From: Ichthyophonus hoferi
Lineage: Eukaryota; Opisthokonta; Ichthyosporea; Ichthyophonida; Ichthyophonidae
Assembly: GCA_002751075.1 (NCBI GenBank)
Contig: NAOQ01000904.1
Coordinates: forward strand, 6,703-19,592
Length of the DNA: 12,890 nt
Direction of reading: 5' to 3'
Shown here: positions 9,061 to 12,890 of the stretch, one piece after another
Layout: every line of letters starts with the position of its first letter
How positions within the stretch are numbered: the first letter of the stretch is position 1
The notes under the pieces: generated by a model
What the model was told of the DNA's origin: nothing
What the model saw: only the letters and a program-made list of their open reading frames with translations
Databases searched by the model: none
Made by a program: the position numbers and the translations under genes

Positions 9061-9303
9061 ATGCCTACAAGTAACGAAGACAAGGCTCTTCCAAATCTTA
9101 ATACAAAACTACTTAGAATTGAAACCTCAGAATCAACTGTTAGTCAAAATATTGCGGACTCTCCATTGGAATATCAACTTATGAGCGTTGGTTCTATTTT
9201 ACAATCATCACCAATTACACTAAATATAATTATAGGTAGTCCCTTCCCTAGCCTATTTTGTGTTGACTTGCTAGTTGCATACGTAAATATTCCCGTTAGG
9301 TAA
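9061..9303 (+). CDS. Hypothetical 80-residue protein or exon
   Basis: An ATG frame of 80 codons ends at TAA. The N-terminal 58 residues are polar and protein-like, starting MPTSNEDKALPNLNTKLLRI, with Ser/Thr-rich and acidic patches that suggest a disordered or coiled segment. A possible 64-base intron (9236-9299, GTAGTC to GTTAG) would replace the C-terminus and give 78 residues ending at 9361. Just before the ATG is an acceptor-like TAG, so the frame may also be an exon of the upstream 8408 gene. No family is recognised. Direction and proximity to that gene hint at one transcription unit, but this is inference. Confidence 0.3.
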   Translation: MPTSNEDKALPNLNTKLLRIETSESTVSQNIADSPLEYQLMSVGSILQSSPITLNIIIGSPFPSLFCVDLLVAYVNIPVR

Positions 9304-9369
9304 TGCTGCGCACGTGTTCAATTGTATTGGTAATCTTCTGCGGAGTACATTGTACATGTGAGAGATCAG

Positions 9370-10260
9370 CAAGAGTTCCCAGTGCATTATAGCTAGCGTA
9401 TGGTGTGAGTCGTTGATACTGGTCCAATCATGAAACCTTTAATTTCACAAGATCATTCACGTGGCCTTTAATATTTATATTATTGGTGCCTCTTAATAAA
9501 CTGTGTCTTATTATTGGTATGTTTTATATTGTCATTCTCAAGCCTATAAGAGATATAATACTTAAAATATGTAGGCGGTCGGGGTAGTGGGCAACCATAC
9601 AATATACATACTCGGCCTTTCCCTTTGTATTTAACCTATTTATGCTATAATAATATTTTACCATTCATGATATTCTCTGAACTGAAAAGGAAATTTCATA
9701 TTTCCAAGTGTAATGAGGTTCTTTTTGAAATTATTGGTTTGCCTATACTTGGACGTTAATTATAAATAGTTAGTAAAAGAGTTACTAACCATAGATATTA
9801 TTTATATTCCATGCAATTAATAGCCAGTTAGTAAGTAGAAAAGAAACATAACGAAAATAAATGAATGTGAGCATATAGAGCCAATAGGAGCAAGTTCTAA
9901 AAAGAATTATAATGCATAGCTTATATATTTAAGGTTATGCGCTAAGTTATTTTATTAATCCTAGTTGGAATAAACTGCAAAGCATAATTGCAACTACATC
10001 AAATATATACAATACGGAGGATAATATTATAATCTTTGAGCATATATCCACTCATGAGCCAAACTGCAATCTTTAATTTGTAACAGGTCGTAATGTTTTT
10101 ACATTGTTAAGTGGCTCAAGTGAAAGAGAATAATTAATCATTAAATAATGCAAATTAAACGCTATTGTTTTGATAGTATTTCTATAATCAATTATGGGTA
10201 GGTTGTTTATAATTCATAAAACCCTGACACGCCTTTTAAAAATATAATACAAAATGATAT
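9370..10260. other. CCAAT-rich intergenic stretch
   Basis: No gene is supported. The stretch repeats the word ATTATTGGT, which is CCAAT on the other strand, at about 9479, 9510 and 9730. It also carries AGCCAATAGGAG at 9879-9890, which recurs exactly at 10342-10353. It separates the small frames on the left from the large gene on the right and may hold control sequence. Confidence 0.45.
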
Positions 10261-10353
10261 TATAAAACCAATGAGCGATTTCCCACACTGAAGTTAGCTT
10301 CAGCCTCTGGCTATCAATAATGATACCCGTGAAAAAGCTCTAGCCAATAGGAG
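9879..10353 (+). promoter_or_regulatory. Paired identical CCAAT-containing 12-mers
   Basis: AGCCAATAGGAG occurs at 9879-9890 and again at 10342-10353, 463 bases apart. The second copy is about 440 bases before the ATG at 10792. CCAAT words are bound by the NF-Y/HAP complex in eukaryotes; binding here is inferred only. Confidence 0.3.
10288..10303. repeat. Short hairpin, 6-bp stem and 4-base loop
   Basis: CTGAAG TTAG CTTCAG forms a perfect 6-base stem with a TTAG loop. It sits near a CCAAT at 10268-10272 and TATAAAA at 10261-10267. Confidence 0.7.
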
Positions 10354-10422
10354 AGTTAAGCCATGGTATGGAATGCAGTCTTAACTTAACAATCATTTCG
10401 CATACCAGTGAAGAGAGCGCAT

Positions 10423-10451
10423 ATCATGTGATATGATTTTTGTCACATGAT
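10423..10451. promoter_or_regulatory. 9-bp inverted repeat with E-box-like halves
   Basis: ATCATGTGA at 10423-10431 and its exact reverse complement TCACATGAT at 10443-10451 are separated by 11 bases. Each arm contains an E-box-like CATGTG/CACATG. It lies about 340 bases before the start codon at 10792, so a role as a paired operator for a bHLH-type factor is possible. Binding is inference. Confidence 0.35.
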
Positions 10452-10791
10452 CGTAGTTATATATCTATCCGCAAGATTACTATATAGTATATATACTTTG
10501 GTTTGGCATTTCTATGCTTGTCAATACATATTAAGAAGGTGTTTGTGTTGTATTTATTTTTTGTTTATACGCGTTGCAAATGAAAAACATTAGGCGTAAT
10601 TAGGTTTTTTGATTGCGTTTCTCTTGACAATACATTTTATTATCTCGGCTAGTTAGAGAAACTAAAAGAAATATTTACAGTGCGAGACCCTATATTACAT
10701 ATACTACAACACGCAGAGGGCGTTTTTTTTGTTTTTCGTGATCAACTCTATTCGTACACCTTAGCGCCTCTTTTAATACACGCACAGCAAC

Positions 10792-12890
10792 ATGGGAAAT
10801 AGACCGTCTGGCATGTACTTCCAGTCTGTGACAGGGGACATGCATCCCTTGAAAGTCACAATTAGTGTGAACTACCACAATGAGAAGACTGTAAGTCGTT
10901 TAAAGTATTTTGCTGTTGTTCTATCTGTGACCATTCTGTTGTATTAGTGTTTATCGCAATGATTGTGATGAAAGATATGAACGCCCTACTATATGATACA
11001 CTATATAGGTTGTATGGTATATTCTTGATGTGTAGTCCCATGTTTATAGGTGTGGGAAGGGAGAAAGGTATTTTATGTGCTCGCGCTTTGGTTGTGCTTC
11101 TAGATATAAATACACAAATGTACTAGATAATAAAATTAATGATTTTGTATATATGGAGTGGAAAAAGCAAAATCAACTAAAAAATACACACCATTACCTT
11201 TATATATATATATAAAACGTATTAAATGGCGTGTGCCGATAGGCTATTATTGCGACTCTGCCAGTCATTTCCCGATTATTTCATCAGGAGTATAAATAGA
11301 TACATACGTTCTTTCCTATTACCCTGTGGCCTTTACCTTCTGGTCCCTTTCTACCTCGCCTCCTACACCACCATTCTCCCTCTCACTCTCCTCACTATTC
11401 CATTTTACCATCCTCGCACCTTATCATATTTTTACCCCATCACAACCCACAATCTCTTCTTTTCTTCCCCACCAACCAATCACAATATCTGATCATTTCT
11501 TTCTGTACCCTCTCATCCAATCACAGCTCAAATGGGATGTACCTTTCACCGCTTTCTTAGAGACCAACAACATGTCGACGCCTATTAAGCCCTATGAAAT
11601 AGTTCTAGATGTGAATTCCACCTACACTCACTCGATAAAACTTCACGTGGCCAAGTACATCAAGCAAGCTAATTGGCTAATAGTTATGCATGACCAGCAC
11701 CACCTATTTATCCCTGCTCCTGTTGATGGTAGGTCGTGTAATCGTGATTTAGGTCTGCAAGAGGATTGGTTTTCTGGTCTTATCTGCCCTTAACCATCCA
11801 ATCCACTGCTCGTTATCTTTATTTCATTCCCCTACACCTACATACATAATATAGTATAATAGTGTAAGTATTTGAAAATATAAGTACATGCTTGTCTGTA
11901 AGGCGATATCATCACATGACACTTCACGTCTTACTACATGCACACCATATATTACTTCTACACTCACATTGTAAATATCCAATCACTCAGTAGTCCCTCC
12001 TTTTTTTCATTAATGTATAAACCTCTCCTTAATCTGTTCTTCTCCCTCTCCCTCTCCCTCCCCCCATGTAGGTCGAGTGCCCTACAGTAAATTCCCAGGC
12101 AATGCTAGGATAACAGAGACGCATCTGGACATGAGTACATACAAGAAAGGTGCCATTCGACATCCGTTCTCACCCCGAAATTTCGGTGAGACTATGAGAG
12201 GTATGGTATAGGCTGTAGGGCATGATACTATATTACTCTTTACCTTTACCTAGGGAGGTGTATATATGTATTGATTACGATACAATAATAAATGCATATA
12301 TAGGGCGAAAGAGGGAAAGTGTGTACAAGCAAGCAGATGTACATTTATATCACAATAGACAATTATGTATATATGTGTATCTATGTATATAATAGGATAC
12401 TTTTATCTATACCTATACCTGTATGCTTATACTTATACCCCTCTCTCTTTCTACCCCACCCCTATCAGTGGGCCAAAAAGTGACTATGTGGGTCTATACC
12501 TACGATGAGCAAGGCATTGTACATCACTACCACGCATTTATAGCTGAAGGTAATGAATCTCCCTAAAATTACCAAATTACCATTATAAACCCCTATGGTA
12601 CTTACATTATATTTCTAGTTACTCGCATATGCCATCTTTCTCTTAATAATATTTTTATATATACACATACCAATTATTTGTGTACCTATATAGTCTTAAT
12701 CTATATATATTACTTGACATATACAGACTGTTATACTATAATCCTATACTATACTATTATGTTTTCATACTGGCATACTAATCCATATATCTCTGCAGCC
12801 CAAAACATTCCCTTTTCAGACATGCACAAAATTATGAATATTAACAACAAAAAGAGATCATCTTCCTCTCTGGAGGATAATGGTAGCATT
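10792..12890 (+). CDS. Five-exon gene of unknown family, 3' end beyond window
   Basis: Exons are 10792-10890, 11527-11728, 12072-12200, 12469-12549 and 12799-12890 (open at the window edge). All introns are GT-AG (donors GTAAGT, GTAGGT, GTATGG, GTAATG) with lengths 636, 343, 268 and 249. Phases match at every junction, giving 201 residues with no stop. The ATG has a good context (CAACATGG), and an in-frame TAA lies 18 bases upstream, fixing the start. The N-terminus MGNRPSG fits the N-myristoylation pattern (Gly2, Ser6). Residues 19-170 alternate as in a beta-rich fold: KVTISVNY, YEIVLDV, WLIVMHD, VTMWVYTY. Aromatic and His clusters occur (W36, W83, H91-H92, W151, H162-H165). A basic patch with a Ser run (KKR 188-190, SSSS 191-194) could be a nuclear signal or a flexible linker. 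Exons are clearly richer in G+C than their surroundings. I recognise no family, so the role is unknown. A beta-sandwich regulator or membrane-associated adaptor are guesses only. Confidence 0.8.
10891..11526 (+). other. Intron 1 of the 10792 gene
   Basis: This is a 636-base intron with a consensus GTAAGT donor and a long pyrimidine-rich 3' part (about 11310-11520) ending TCACAG. The 3' part carries two CCAATCACA words at about 11475 and 11515, the second overlapping the acceptor. The frame upstream of exon 2 stays open for about 200 bases because the tract lacks purines, so an earlier acceptor cannot be fully excluded. Confidence 0.7.
12036..12066 (+). repeat. CT-rich hexamer microsatellite before exon 3
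   Basis: CTCCCT units repeat about four times and end in a C run six bases before the TAG acceptor at 12071. It serves as an extended polypyrimidine tract of intron 2. Confidence 0.75.
12408..12467 (+). repeat. TATACC-like degenerate repeats and pyrimidine tract in intron 3
   Basis: Degenerate hexamers (CTATAC, CTATAC, CTGTAT, then CTTATA-like units) lead into a CTCTCTCTTTC tract and the CAG acceptor of exon 4. Confidence 0.6.

Noticed and set aside
10679-10700. CAGTGCGAGACCC considered as a DNA-transposon terminal repeat
   Set aside because: No inverted copy was found on the right, and the sequence sits in the leader of the 10792 gene.
10690-10878. Minus-strand 62-codon frame
   Set aside because: It is the antisense shadow of exon 1 and the leader of the 10792 gene.
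11226-11492. Plus-strand 88-codon frame rich in Leu, Pro and Thr
   Set aside because: It falls wholly in intron 1, and its composition is just the translation of the pyrimidine tract.
1-12890. CRISPR arrays, bacterial operons, riboswitches
   Set aside because: No regularly spaced repeats, Shine-Dalgarno sites or rho-independent terminators were seen, and the intron-containing gene shows this is eukaryotic DNA.

Overview
The window looks like A+T-rich nuclear DNA from a eukaryote, roughly two thirds or more A+T by eye. The best coding region is cut by several GT-AG introns with pyrimidine-rich 3' ends. There are no bacterial operons or Shine-Dalgarno sites, and a worn Ty1/copia retrotransposon lies in the middle. 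A fungus, perhaps an early-diverging or repeat-rich lineage, is my best guess, but the sequence does not settle it and introns of 250-640 bases would also suit other eukaryotes.

Layout. Bases 1-1700 are A+T-rich non-coding DNA with AT microsatellites and short tandem repeats, starting in a 28-base poly(A) run. On the minus strand, 2140-1707 holds a candidate two-exon gene for a small secreted protein. On the same strand, 3958-3491 holds a 155-codon open exon with a TATA-like box upstream. The 4900-5400 region has protein-like frames on both strands. A broken Ty1/copia fossil occupies about 6240-7410, with a possible 3' end near 7670. From 7747 to about 9360 there is a run of short plus-strand frames, including a plausible three-exon gene at 8408-8947. 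A CCAAT-rich intergenic stretch with hairpins and inverted repeats follows.

The strongest gene starts at 10792 and runs off the right edge. Five exons splice in perfect phase into 201 residues. The protein is rich in predicted beta strand and in Trp, Tyr and His, and it begins with an N-myristoylation-type motif. I do not recognise its family.

No shared pathway can be demonstrated among the genes. The small candidates rest on open frames plus splice and promoter signals only, and their confidence values say so.
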